A DNA stretch of 64,000 bases from positions 4,308,966-4,372,965 of the forward strand of contig NZ_FUEZ01000004.1 in the NCBI RefSeq assembly GCF_900157365.1, given 5' to 3'. The DNA is from Mycobacterium numidiamassiliense. GTDB lineage: Bacteria; Actinomycetota; Actinomycetes; Mycobacteriales; Mycobacteriaceae. A program made the translations under genes and the position numbers. Of the stretch, positions 8,808-17,742 are shown in pieces (position 1 is the first letter of the stretch; every line of letters starts with the position of its first letter). Below the pieces are notes generated by a model. That model was given only the letters and a program-made list of their open reading frames with translations, ran no database searches and was not told the origin of the DNA.

Positions 8808-9851
8808 CTAGTGATCGTGCGCCACCGGACGGCCGGCGCCGTGTTCAGCCTCGTTTTCCGCATGCTCGGGTGAGTCGCCGCGGATGTCGATGCGCCAGCC
8901 GGTGAGCCGTGCGGCCAGCCGGGCGTTCTGCCCTTCCTTGCCGATCGCCAGTGACAGCTGGAAGTCGGGGACCACCACCCGCGCGGCCCGGGCGGTCTGG
9001 TCGATCACCGACACCGAGACCACCTTGGCGGGTGACAAGGCGTTGGCGACGAAGCGCGCCGGATCCTCGTCGTAGTCGATGATGTCGATCTTCTCGCCGG
9101 ACAGCTCGCTCATCACGTTGCGGACCCGCTGCCCCATCGGCCCGATGCACGCGCCCTTGGCGTTGAGGCCCGGCACCCGTGACACGACCGCGATCTTGGA
9201 CCGATGGCCGGCCTCGCGCGCCACGGCCACGATCTCCACCGACCCGTCCGCGATCTCGGGGACTTCCAGTGAGAACAGCTTGCGCACCAGGTTGGGGTGG
9301 GTGCGTGACAGCGTGATCACCGGCTCACGAGAGCCGCGGGTCACCCCGACCACGTAGCAGCGCACCCGGTTTCCGTGCTCGTAGCTCTCGCCCGGGACCT
9401 GTTCGGCCGCCGGGATGACGCCCTCCGATGCCTTGGTCTCGGTGCCCATCCGCACGACGACCAGGCCACGGGCGTTGGCCCGGCTGTCGCGCTGAATCAC
9501 CCCGGCGACGATCTCGCCCTCGCGGGTGGAGAACTCGCCGAAGGTGCGCTCGTTCTCGGCGTCGCGAAATCGCTGCAGCATGACCTGACGGGCGGTCGTG
9601 GCGGCGATGCGGCCGAAGCCCTCCGGGGTGTCATCCCATTCGCTGATGACGTTGCCGTCGTCGTCCACCTCGCGGGCCATCACCTGAACGACACCGGTCT
9701 TGCGATCGATCTCGATACGCGCGTCCATCTGGTGGCCCTGGGTGTGTCGGTAGGCGGTCAGCAACGCGGATTTGATGGTCTCGAGGAGCTCGTTGACCGA
9801 GATGCCCCGGTCCACCTCGATGGCATGCAGCGCGCCCATGTCAATGTTCAT
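8808..9851 (-). CDS. nusA: transcription termination/antitermination protein NusA
   Basis: A 347-residue NusA with the N-terminal RNA polymerase-binding domain (ALHAIEVDRGISVNELLE), an S1 domain and two KH domains (GMGQRVRNVMSEL-like region IGPMGQRVRNV and the GKEGQNARLAARLTGW motif). Length and lack of the C-terminal acidic repeats of E. coli NusA fit mycobacteria. Its ATG overlaps the rimP stop (ATGA), and ylxR follows 62 bases downstream. Confidence 0.96.
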   Translation of the reverse strand: MNIDMGALHAIEVDRGISVNELLETIKSALLTAYRHTQGHQMDARIEIDRKTGVVQVMAREVDDDGNVISEWDDTPEGFGRIAATTARQVMLQRFRDAENERTFGEFSTREGEIVAGVIQRDSRANARGLVVVRMGTETKASEGVIPAAEQVPGESYEHGNRVRCYVVGVTRGSREPVITLSRTHPNLVRKLFSLEVPEIADGSVEIVAVAREAGHRSKIAVVSRVPGLNAKGACIGPMGQRVRNVMSELSGEKIDIIDYDEDPARFVANALSPAKVVSVSVIDQTARAARVVVPDFQLSLAIGKEGQNARLAARLTGWRIDIRGDSPEHAENEAEHGAGRPVAHDH

Positions 9852-10390
9852 GTCCCGACCTCCGTCCTGTCGGCCCGATCCCCGGTTACCCCCGTCGCCA
9901 GTTCCAGCTCGGCTTCGCTTGGCGGCGAAAATTCAACCTGGACAACAGCTCTCGCGATGTCAACAAGGGGGATCTCGCGTAGGGTCCACTCCCTGCCGTG
10001 GCGGACCACCAGCGAGATGGTGCCGTCGCGGGTCTCGCCGACCCGACCGGTCAGCTGCGAACCATTCCCCAGCGCCAGTTCGACCTTGCGGCCGCGGGCA
10101 CGACGGAAGTGTTTGTCGGTGGTCAGGGGGCGGTCGATGCCGGGTGAGGAGACCTCGAGCACATAGCGGTCGTCGATGTCATCCACATCGTCCAGTAGAG
10201 CCGACGCCGAACGCGACAACGTCGCTATGGTGTCCAGGTCGAGCGCGGTGTCACCGTCGGCGATCACCGTGATCCGCGGCGGGCGGGTGCGGGCGTCGAT
10301 GACCACGTCTTCGATCTCATAGCCCGCGCGCGCGAATTCTCCGCCGAGCAGCTCGATCACCTGCGTCTGGGAAGGTAGCCCGGTGGTCAC
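9848..10390 (-). CDS. rimP: ribosome maturation factor RimP
   Basis: A 180-residue RimP needed for 30S assembly. The start was set at GTG (VTTGLPSQTQVIELL), which has a good GAGGAG site 6-7 bases upstream and matches the mycobacterial protein; the frame extends upstream without family resemblance. Core segments visible are GYEIEDVVIDAR, LEVSSPGIDRPL and HFRRARGRKVEL. First gene of the rimP-nusA-ylxR-infB-rbfA-nrnA operon. Confidence 0.92.
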   Translation of the reverse strand: MTTGLPSQTQVIELLGGEFARAGYEIEDVVIDARTRPPRITVIADGDTALDLDTIATLSRSASALLDDVDDIDDRYVLEVSSPGIDRPLTTDKHFRRARGRKVELALGNGSQLTGRVGETRDGTISLVVRHGREWTLREIPLVDIARAVVQVEFSPPSEAELELATGVTGDRADRTEVGT

Positions 10391-10615
10391 GGCGAGCTCC
10401 TCATCTTGAGTTGTCCGGTCATCTGGCGAATGTCGCCGCCCAGGTAAACTTCTGGGCAACTTCCGGCGTCCCGGCGGAACGGACAACGTGCCGTCCTGCG
10501 AGAACCGACTATTCACGATACGCCAGGAAACGCCCATAACGGCGTGATCGCGGGGTCAAGGTCCGCGCATCGCGCCTACCGCCGTAGCCGAAACCTCTGA
10601 TGGCAGGATGTAGCA
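10391..10615 (-). promoter_or_regulatory. divergent intergenic region; rimP operon leader
   Basis: A 225-base gap between rimP (leftward) and the Rv2843-like gene (rightward). On the minus strand a TTGACC hexamer (10559-10554) could be a -35, but no well-spaced TANNNT -10 follows, so the promoter is unproven. A 6-bp stem with an 8-base loop (GCCCAG/CTGGGC, 10438-10457) lies in the rimP leader about 50 bases upstream of the GTG and may fold in the mRNA. Nothing else recognised. Confidence 0.3.
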
Positions 10616-11161
10616 GTGTCTAGCGCAGTCCCCGTCACCAACAGGCGGGGTGTGCTCGCCGGTGGAGCGGCCCTTGCTGCGCTCGGGGTGGTGGTGGCCG
10701 CCTGTGGCGAGTCCCCGCCCAAGCAGCCCGCCGTCGAGGAACTGCTGGGGCCGTTGGATCAGGCCCGGAAGGACAGTGCACTCGCCGGTGCGGCCGCCAC
10801 GGCCATCGGCCTCGCGCCGCAGATCGCCGCCGCGCTGACGGTGGTCGCAACCCAGCGGGCAGCACACGCCCGCGCCCTGGACACCGAGATTTTCCGCGCC
10901 GCCGGCAAGTTCGGGACCTCGTCGAGCGAACCCCAGAGCCCCAGTCCCACCGCGGCCGCCACGCCGGCACCCCCGCCAGCACCTCCACCGCCGCCACCGC
11001 CATTGTCCGACGTGGTCAAGGCGCTGCAGGCCTCGGCCGAAAACGCCAGCCGTCTGGTCGCCACGTCGTCCGGTTACCGGGCCGGACTGCTCGGGTCCAT
11101 CGCGGCGTCCTGCACCGCCTCCTACACGGTGGCCCTCGTGCCGCCGGGGCCGACGCCGTGA
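10616..11161 (+). CDS. putative lipoprotein, Rv2843-like
   Basis: A 181-residue exported protein with a GTG start. The N-terminus has a twin arginine (NRRGVLAGG), a hydrophobic stretch and a lipobox-like VAAC, with cysteine near residue 30, suggesting a lipoprotein possibly exported by Tat. The middle has a helical segment, then a Pro/Ala-rich linker with a run of prolines near residues 118-130. Its stop overlaps the GTG of the next gene (GTGA), and that gene is a DUF4439 protein, so the two probably act together. Function unknown. Confidence 0.7.
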   Translation: MSSAVPVTNRRGVLAGGAALAALGVVVAACGESPPKQPAVEELLGPLDQARKDSALAGAAATAIGLAPQIAAALTVVATQRAAHARALDTEIFRAAGKFGTSSSEPQSPSPTAAATPAPPPAPPPPPPPLSDVVKALQASAENASRLVATSSGYRAGLLGSIAASCTASYTVALVPPGPTP

Positions 11162-11664
11162 CCTCTGCCGAGCCGACCCCGGGCGCAACGCCGAAACGCG
11201 CCCCGGTCCCCAAGGACGCCCCGGCTCCCAAAGCCGCCGACGACTCGGCGTTGTGCGATGCGCTGGCCGTCGAACATTCGACGATTTACGGCTACGGCAT
11301 CGTGTCCGCGCTGTCGCCGCCCGCGGTCAACAACCTGGTGCTCGACGGGCTCATCCAGCATCGCCAGCGCCGCGACGATGTCATCGCCATGCTGGCCGCC
11401 CGCAAAGTCACCCCGCCGGTCGCCGCCTCCGGCTATCAGTTGCCGATGCTGGTGGGCAGCGGGGCCGATGCGGCGCGGCTGGCGGTGCGGATGGAGAACG
11501 ACGGGGCGACAGCGTGGCGTGCCGTCATCGAGCGCGCCGATACCGCGGGCGACCGCGCGTTCGCGTCGACGGCGCTGACGCAGAGCGCGGTGATGGCCGC
11601 ACGGTGGAACCGGGTGCTGGGCGCGTGGCCCATCACGACGAGTTTCCCGGGCGGCAACGAGTAG
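11158..11664 (+). CDS. DUF4439 (ferritin-like) domain protein, Rv2844-like
   Basis: A 168-residue protein with a disordered Pro/Ala/Lys-rich N-terminus (residues 1-28) and a helical DUF4439 domain: CDALAVEHSTIYGYG, LIQHRQRRDDVIAML and the closing VMAARWNRVLG. DUF4439 is a ferritin-like four-helix fold; the acidic and histidine residues in EHSTIYGYG and HRQRRD are where metal ligands would be. The start is GTG, overlapping the previous stop by four bases. No signal peptide. Role unknown. Confidence 0.75.
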   Translation: MTSAEPTPGATPKRAPVPKDAPAPKAADDSALCDALAVEHSTIYGYGIVSALSPPAVNNLVLDGLIQHRQRRDDVIAMLAARKVTPPVAASGYQLPMLVGSGADAARLAVRMENDGATAWRAVIERADTAGDRAFASTALTQSAVMAARWNRVLGAWPITTSFPGGNE

Positions 11665-11676
11665 CAGCCCGCCCGG

Positions 11677-13425
11677 CTAGCCGGTCAGGGCCGCCACGAT
11701 GTCGGTGGCCAGTGCGGGGCCGGCAGTCAGCTCGCGAGCCTCTCCGCTGAAGCGGTCACGCAGTTCGACCACACCGTTGGCCCAGCCGCGCCCCACCACG
11801 ACGATCCACGGCATCCCCAGCAGCTCAGCGTCTTTGAACTTGATGCCGGGCGAGGCCTGGCGGTCGTCAAGCAGCACCTGCAGCCCCAGCCGATCCAGGT
11901 CGGTCGCCAGCTCGACGGCCCCGGCGCGGGCGTCCGCGTCCTTGTTGGCGATCACGAGATGCACGTCGTAGGGCGCGATCGCCGTCGGCCAGCGCAGGCC
12001 CAGCTCGTCGTGCTGTTGCTCGGCGACGACGGCCACCAGCCGCGATACCCCGAGCCCGTAGGAGCCCATCGTCAAGCGCACGGGCTTGCCGTCCTCGCCG
12101 AGCACGTCGACGGTGAAAGCGTCGGTGTATTTGCGGCCGAGCTGGAAGATGTGCCCGATCTCGATTCCGCGCGCCATGACCAGTGGGCCCGCGCCGTCGG
12201 GAGAGGGATCGCCCTCGCGCACCTCGGCGGCTTCGATGGTGCCGTCGGCGGTGAAGTCGCGGCCGGCCACCAAACCGACGACGTGTCGGCCCTGCTGGTC
12301 GGCGCCGGTGATCCAGCTGGTGCCGTCGACCACGCGGGGATCGACAAGATAGCGAACCTCGTTGTCCCGCAATGCCTTCGGCCCGATGTAACCCTTGACC
12401 AGGAAGGGGTACTTGGCGAAATCGGCGTCGCCGAGCAGCGCATACTCGGCCGGCTCGAGTGCCGCGCCCAGCCGCTTGTCGTCGACCTCGCGGTCGCCGG
12501 GCAACCCGATGGCCAGCAGCTCCCACTCCCCGCCGGGTTGACGGACCTTGACCAGGACGTTTTTCAGGGTGTCCGCCGCAGTGATAGCGCGGCCGAGGCC
12601 CGCCTCGTTGGCCCAGTCCACCAGGCTGGCGATGGTCGGGGCGTCGCCGGTGTCGTGCACCTCCGCCTCGGGCAGCCCGTCGAAGGGCAGCGCGTCGGGG
12701 CGGGCGGTGATCACCGCCTCGACATTGGCCGCATAGCCGGATTCGAGGCACCGCACGAAGGTGTCCTCCCCGCTCGGGCTCTCGGCGAGAAACTCCTCGG
12801 AGGCGCTGCCCCCCATCGCGCCCGACACCGCCGACACGATGACGTAGCGCAGCGCCAGCCGGTCGAAAATGCGCTGATAAGCCTCGCGGTGCGCGTGGTA
12901 GGCGGCCTTGAGGCCGGCTGCGTCGACGTCGAAGGAGTATGAGTCCTTCATGACGAATTCCCGGCCACGCATGATGCCGGCCCGCGGCCGCGCCTCGTCG
13001 CGGTACTTGATCTGAATTTGGTACAGGGTCAGCGGGAAGTCCTTGTAGGAGCTGTATTCGGCCTTGACGGCCAAGGCGAAAAACTCTTCGTGCGTCGGAG
13101 CGAGCATGTAGTCGTTGCCGCGGCGGTCCTGCACCCGGAACACCCCGTCGCCGTACTCGGTCCAGCGATTCGTCGTCTCGTACGGCGCGCGCGGCAGCAG
13201 GGCCGGAAACAGGATCTCCTGCCCGCCGATCGCGTTCATCTCCTCGCGGACGACGCGCTCGATGTTGCGCAGCACTCGCAGCCCGAGCGGCAGCCAGCTG
13301 TACAGCCCCGGGGCGATGGGCCGGACGTAACCCGCACGAATCAGCAGCTTGTGGCTGGCCAGTTCGGCGTCGGCGGGATCGTCACGCAAAGTACGCAGGA
13401 ACAGCTCGGACATCCGGGTGATCAC
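11677..13425 (-). CDS. proS: prolyl-tRNA synthetase
   Basis: A 582-residue class II aminoacyl-tRNA synthetase, bacterial type. Visible features are MITRMSELFLRTLRDDPADAE, RAGYVRPIAPGLYSWLPLG (motif 1 region), RDEARPRAGIMRGREFVMKDSYSF (motif 2), an inserted editing domain about residues 230-390, GSYGLGVSRLVAVVAEQ (motif 3) and a C-terminal anticodon-binding domain. The start codon is GTG. Length and sequence match Rv2845c. Confidence 0.97.
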   Translation of the reverse strand: MITRMSELFLRTLRDDPADAELASHKLLIRAGYVRPIAPGLYSWLPLGLRVLRNIERVVREEMNAIGGQEILFPALLPRAPYETTNRWTEYGDGVFRVQDRRGNDYMLAPTHEEFFALAVKAEYSSYKDFPLTLYQIQIKYRDEARPRAGIMRGREFVMKDSYSFDVDAAGLKAAYHAHREAYQRIFDRLALRYVIVSAVSGAMGGSASEEFLAESPSGEDTFVRCLESGYAANVEAVITARPDALPFDGLPEAEVHDTGDAPTIASLVDWANEAGLGRAITAADTLKNVLVKVRQPGGEWELLAIGLPGDREVDDKRLGAALEPAEYALLGDADFAKYPFLVKGYIGPKALRDNEVRYLVDPRVVDGTSWITGADQQGRHVVGLVAGRDFTADGTIEAAEVREGDPSPDGAGPLVMARGIEIGHIFQLGRKYTDAFTVDVLGEDGKPVRLTMGSYGLGVSRLVAVVAEQQHDELGLRWPTAIAPYDVHLVIANKDADARAGAVELATDLDRLGLQVLLDDRQASPGIKFKDAELLGMPWIVVVGRGWANGVVELRDRFSGEARELTAGPALATDIVAALTG

Positions 13426-13478
13426 AGCGGGCCAGCCTAGCGGTGAGAGGACGCTCGACGAGGATGCGGGCCGGGAGC

Positions 13479-15083
13479 CTAGAGCTCGCCGGCGTCGATG
13501 GCTTCCTTGACCTCTTGGGCGTGCGCCACCTGCTCAGGCGTGTAGCCGATGAACAGTGCCGCGACGCCGACGATGACGGCCGCCCCGGCCACCCACAGCA
13601 ACCCGTAGGTGTACCCGTGGTCCAGCGCGTTCAGCTGTGCGTCGTTCATGTTCTTCACCGGGCCGGTGGTGCCCCCGAGGTACAGCGTGCGCGAGGTGAT
13701 GACCGCCTGAACGACGGCCAGCACCAGCGGGCCGCCGAGGCTCTGCAACATCAGGGTGAGCGCCGACACCGGGCCGATCCGGTCGAAGCCGACGCCGGCG
13801 ATCGCCGACAGGGTCAGGGGAACGACCACCATTCCGATGCCGATCCCACCGACGACGATGGGCAGCACCAGGTTGGGGAAGTAGGGGACGCCGCGATGCA
13901 TGAACGCCGAGCCATAGAGCATGGCACCGAGCAACAGCCAGCCACCGCCGATGGTCAACACCCGCGGGGAGAACCGGGACACCAGCTGTGACGAGACGCC
14001 CAATCCGATGCCCATCGCGATGACGAACGGGATGAAGCCGACGCCCGCGCGCAGCGCGCTGTAACCCAGAATGTCCTGCACGTACAGACCGATGCACACG
14101 GTCAGGCTGAACATCACGCCGCCGGCGAGCAGGATCGCGACGAAGGTGACCAGGCGGTTGCGGTCGCGGAACAGATCGAACGGGATGACAGGGTTTTCGG
14201 CCGTCCGCTCCACAATGGCGAACGCGATGAAAGCCCCCACGGCGACCACGCCCGAACCGATGGTGATCAGCGAGATCCAGCCCTTTTCCGGGCCCACCGA
14301 GAAGGCGAAGACGGCGGCGGTGCACGCCAGGGTGGCCAGCATGGCGCCGGTGGCGTCGAGCTTCATCCGCTCCCGGTTGGTTTCCCGCAGCGCGACGCGG
14401 GCCAGGTAGATCATCACCAGCCCGATCGGCACGTTCACCAGGAAAGCCAGGCGCCAGGACACCTCGGTCAGCGCGCCACCGACGACCAGGCCCATCACCG
14501 AGCCGATCGCGGTCATCGCGGCGAAGACCGCCGTCGCGGCGTTACGCGCGGGGCCCTTGGCGAAGGTCGTCGCGACCAGCGCCAGACCCGTCGGCGATGC
14601 GATGGCCGACCCGACGCCCTGCGAGAGCCGGGCGATGACCATGGTCGCGTCGTCCCAGGCCACGGCGCACAGCACCGAGGAGATGGTGAACAGCGAGACA
14701 CCGACGATGAAAGTGCGTTTGCGGCCGATGGTGTCACCGAGCCGGCCGCCGAGCAGCATCAGCCCACCGAAGGTGAGCACGTAGGCCATGATCACCCAGC
14801 TACGGCCGGCATCCGAGAGGCTCAGCTCGTTTTGAATCTTAGGAAGCGCGACGATGGCGACGGTGCTGTCCATGGTCGCCAAGAGCTGCATACCGCCGAT
14901 GGCGGTGACCGCCGCGATGAAGCGCCGAGAGGGCAACCACGCGGGGTAATACCTGCTAGTGCGGGTGGAGGCGGTCCTGGAAGAGGTCTCGAACGGGCGC
15001 TCCATGCGCGCCGGGGCCGGACGATCCGGGCGTGCAGCAGTCCAATTCTGGGCCGCGCGCTCTGTGTCGTTGAGAGCCGTCAT
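13479..15083 (-). CDS. efpA: MFS efflux pump EfpA
   Basis: A 534-residue, 14-helix major facilitator of the QacA/DHA2 type, almost identical in pattern to Rv2846c. The N-terminal 50 residues are hydrophilic; the first membrane helix carries AIGGMQLLATMDSTVAIVAL. The loop 2-3 signature is GGRLGDTIGRKRTFI and motif C is GSVMGLVVGGALTEVSWR. EfpA is an essential inner-membrane transporter linked to drug tolerance and lipid transport in M. tuberculosis. The 33-base gap to cysG holds an unusual promoter-like palindrome, and no Shine-Dalgarno is seen before the ATG. Confidence 0.95.
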   Translation of the reverse strand: MTALNDTERAAQNWTAARPDRPAPARMERPFETSSRTASTRTSRYYPAWLPSRRFIAAVTAIGGMQLLATMDSTVAIVALPKIQNELSLSDAGRSWVIMAYVLTFGGLMLLGGRLGDTIGRKRTFIVGVSLFTISSVLCAVAWDDATMVIARLSQGVGSAIASPTGLALVATTFAKGPARNAATAVFAAMTAIGSVMGLVVGGALTEVSWRLAFLVNVPIGLVMIYLARVALRETNRERMKLDATGAMLATLACTAAVFAFSVGPEKGWISLITIGSGVVAVGAFIAFAIVERTAENPVIPFDLFRDRNRLVTFVAILLAGGVMFSLTVCIGLYVQDILGYSALRAGVGFIPFVIAMGIGLGVSSQLVSRFSPRVLTIGGGWLLLGAMLYGSAFMHRGVPYFPNLVLPIVVGGIGIGMVVVPLTLSAIAGVGFDRIGPVSALTLMLQSLGGPLVLAVVQAVITSRTLYLGGTTGPVKNMNDAQLNALDHGYTYGLLWVAGAAVIVGVAALFIGYTPEQVAHAQEVKEAIDAGEL

Positions 15084-15119
15084 AACGGGTTACCTTACAG
15101 TAATCTTAAGAATTGTTTA
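15084..15119 (-). promoter_or_regulatory. putative efpA promoter with palindrome, leaderless
   Basis: On the minus strand a TAAGGT (15097-15092) fits the mycobacterial -10 consensus TANNNT and ends 8 bases before the efpA ATG, so the transcript would begin at or within a base or two of the start codon; no Shine-Dalgarno is visible. The -10 overlaps a perfect 9-base palindrome, TTAC-A-GTAA (15095-15103), next to a CTTAAG. This could be an operator. Inferred from sequence only. Confidence 0.45.
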
Positions 15120-16331
15120 GACGGCGAACGCCGCGACGGGCCCGATCACGACGATCGCGGGCGGTCGGATTCCCTCCGCGCGAATCTTCTGCGGCGTGTC
15201 GGCGAGGGTCGCGCGCAACGTGTGCTGAGCTGCCGTTGTGCCATGTTGGACCACCAGCACGGGCGTATCCGCAGGTCGGCCGCCTTTCAACAGCACGTCG
15301 GCGAAAAGTTCGATGCGTTCGACGGCCATCAGCAAAACAATCGTGCCGGACATTTGCGCCAAAGCATTCCAATTCACTAACGATTCGGGGTGACCGGGTG
15401 GCAGGTGACCGCTGACCACCACGAACTCGTGATTTACCGCCCGATGAGTGACCGGAACGCCCGCCATCGCGGGCACAGCTATGGCACTTGTCACACCCGG
15501 CACCACGGTCACCGGTACGCCGGCGTCGACACACGCCAGGACCTCTTCATAACCGCGCGCGAAAACGAACGGATCCCCACCCTTGAGGCGGACGACGAAG
15601 CTGCCCGAGCGGGCGCGGTCGATCATCACGTTGTTGATCGCGTCCTGGGCCATCGCCCGTCCGTACGGGATCTTGGCCGCGTCGATGACTTCGACGTGGG
15701 GCGGTAGTTCGGCGAGCAGCTCGGGCGGGGCGAGGCGGTCGGCGACCACGACGTCGGCGTGCGCGAGCAGCCGGCGCCCGCGCACCGTGATCAGTTCGGG
15801 GTCGCCGGGTCCGCCGCCGACCAGCGCCACCCCGCCGCGCACCACGTCGGGACTCTCGGAGCCTGCAGGGCTTTCCGGGGTGATCAGCCCGGTCTGCAGC
15901 GCCTCGCGGATGGCCGACCGGATCGCCGCCGACCTGCGGTGCTCGCCGCCGGCCAGCACCCCCACCGACAGCCCCGCGTAACTGAACGACGCGGGGGTGA
16001 CCGCGGTGCCCTCGAGGGCGATATCGGCACGGACGCAGAAGATGCGGTGACGATCGGCCTCGGCGACGACGTCGGCGTTCACCTGCGGATCATCGGTGGC
16101 CGCGATCGCATACCAGGCTCCGTCGAGGTCGCCGTCGCGGTATTCGCGCACCGACAGGGTGATTCCGCTCATCGCTTCGACGGCGGGGGTGGCCGTGCGC
16201 GTGACGACGTGCACGTCGGCGCCGCTGGCGATCAGCAACGGCAACCGGCGCTGAGCAACGGCACCCCCGCCGACCACGACAACCTTTTTGCCGCCCAGCC
16301 GCAATCCGACGAGGTAGGGGCTCTCGGTCAC
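15117..16331 (-). CDS. cysG: multifunctional siroheme synthase CysG
   Basis: A 404-residue fusion. Residues 1-150 form the NAD-dependent precorrin-2 dehydrogenase/ferrochelatase part (VVVGGGAVAQRRLPLL). Residues 165-404 form uroporphyrinogen-III C-methyltransferase, with LVGGGPGDPELITVRG and VVRLKGGDPFVFARGYEEV. It makes siroheme for sulfite/nitrite reductase and precorrin-2 for cobalamin. The start is GTG. It lies at the end of a cobO-cobB-cysG run in the same order as Rv2849c-Rv2847c. Confidence 0.95.
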   Translation of the reverse strand: MTESPYLVGLRLGGKKVVVVGGGAVAQRRLPLLIASGADVHVVTRTATPAVEAMSGITLSVREYRDGDLDGAWYAIAATDDPQVNADVVAEADRHRIFCVRADIALEGTAVTPASFSYAGLSVGVLAGGEHRRSAAIRSAIREALQTGLITPESPAGSESPDVVRGGVALVGGGPGDPELITVRGRRLLAHADVVVADRLAPPELLAELPPHVEVIDAAKIPYGRAMAQDAINNVMIDRARSGSFVVRLKGGDPFVFARGYEEVLACVDAGVPVTVVPGVTSAIAVPAMAGVPVTHRAVNHEFVVVSGHLPPGHPESLVNWNALAQMSGTIVLLMAVERIELFADVLLKGGRPADTPVLVVQHGTTAAQHTLRATLADTPQKIRAEGIRPPAIVVIGPVAAFAV

Positions 16332-16341
16332 CCGGGCAAGC

Positions 16342-17742
16342 CTAGTGGCGGTTTTGTGTGGAGCCGAGCCGCCCGGCAGCGGCGTGCGCGACGAAGCGCG
16401 AGACCGCGCCGGGCGCCCCGGCCGGATGGGTGTGCAGGTAGGAGGCGTGTACGCCGGCCCGCACGACGCCGTCGCGCACCGGCGCTTTCTGGTGTGACAC
16501 GTCGTCGCCGCGATATATCCACGCGGGCTGATAACTCTCGGCGAAGGTGACCGCCGTCCGGTGGAACTCGTGCCCGACCACGCGTTCGCCGGCCGTGTAC
16601 AGCGACGAATCGGCCACCGCCACGGCGTCGCGATAGGCCAGCTTCAGCCGCGTGGTGAACCGCGCCGATCCGGCCAGCACCCCGCACATCGGGTGGCCGT
16701 CCAGTTCGGCGGCGAGGTAGATCAGCCCGGCGCACTCGGCGTGCACCGGCGCACCGGCGGCGGCAAGCTGGGCGATCTCGCCGCGGACGACATCGTTGGC
16801 GGAAAGCTCCGCGGTGAACTGCTCGGGAAAACCCCCGGGCAACACCACCGCGTCCGTGCCGCCGGGCAACCCCTCGACCAGCGGGTCGAACTCGACGACG
16901 TCGGCGCCGGCGGCCCGTAGCAGCTCGGCGTGTTCGGCGTAGGCGAAGGTGAACGCCTTGCCGGCCGCCATGGCAACGACAGCGCGCCCGCCGGGTGCGG
17001 GCCCCACCGCTACCGAGGGGTCCCACGGCGGATCGGTGACCCGGGTGGCGGCGGCCGCCACCACCGCGGCCAGGTCGACGTGCCGGGCGACCAGCGCGGT
17101 CATCGCGTCGACCGCCAGCCGGGCCTGTCGTCCGTACTCGACGGCCGTGACCAGGCCCAAATACCTTGTCGGCAGCTCTAATTCGGCGGCGCGCGGAATC
17201 GCGCCCAGCACGGGAACGCCGGCCTGTTCGCAGGCCTGTCGCAGGACCTGCTCGTGGCGGTCCGACCCGACCCGGTTGAGGATCACACCGACGATCCGGG
17301 TTGCGGAATCGAACGTCGAAAAGCCATGCAGCAGTGCGGCGATGCTCTGGCTCTGACCGCGCGCATCGACCACCAGGATCACCGGGGCGCCCAGCAGGCC
17401 CGCGACGTGGGCGGTGGATCCGGCCGCCGGCATGGTCGCGGCATGTCCGATGCGGCCGTCGAAAAGCCCCATCACGCCTTCGATCACCGCGATCTGCGTG
17501 CCGCCGGCGCCGTGGCGGAACAACGGGCCGACGAGCCGCTCCCCCACCAGCACCGGGTCGAGGTTGCGTCCGGGCCGGCCGGCTGCCAGCGTGTGGTAGC
17601 CGGGGTCGATGAAGTCCGGTCCCACCTTGAACGGCGCGACCGGATGCCCGGCCTGTCGCAGCGCCCCAATCAAACCCGTTGCGACCGTGGTTTTTCCGCT
17701 GCCCGATGCCGGTGCAGCGACGACGACGGCGGGGACACTCAC
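16342..17742 (-). CDS. cobB: cobyrinic/hydrogenobyrinic acid a,c-diamide synthase
   Basis: A 466-residue amidotransferase of cobalamin synthesis. The N-terminal P-loop is APASGSGKTTVATGL, followed by KVGPDFIDPGYH; the C-terminal type-1 glutaminase domain has its nucleophile cysteine in HAECAGLIYLAAE and GHEFHRT late. The start was set at the GTG overlapping the cobO stop (GTGA), which matches the family N-terminus SVPAVVVAAP; the frame upstream is cobO in another frame. Orthologue of Rv2848c. Confidence 0.93.
   Translation of the reverse strand: MSVPAVVVAAPASGSGKTTVATGLIGALRQAGHPVAPFKVGPDFIDPGYHTLAAGRPGRNLDPVLVGERLVGPLFRHGAGGTQIAVIEGVMGLFDGRIGHAATMPAAGSTAHVAGLLGAPVILVVDARGQSQSIAALLHGFSTFDSATRIVGVILNRVGSDRHEQVLRQACEQAGVPVLGAIPRAAELELPTRYLGLVTAVEYGRQARLAVDAMTALVARHVDLAAVVAAAATRVTDPPWDPSVAVGPAPGGRAVVAMAAGKAFTFAYAEHAELLRAAGADVVEFDPLVEGLPGGTDAVVLPGGFPEQFTAELSANDVVRGEIAQLAAAGAPVHAECAGLIYLAAELDGHPMCGVLAGSARFTTRLKLAYRDAVAVADSSLYTAGERVVGHEFHRTAVTFAESYQPAWIYRGDDVSHQKAPVRDGVVRAGVHASYLHTHPAGAPGAVSRFVAHAAAGRLGSTQNRH

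Noticed and set aside
10554..10559. Possible rimP promoter -35
   Set aside because: TTGACC on the minus strand lacks a properly spaced -10, so it is mentioned only as part of the leader region.
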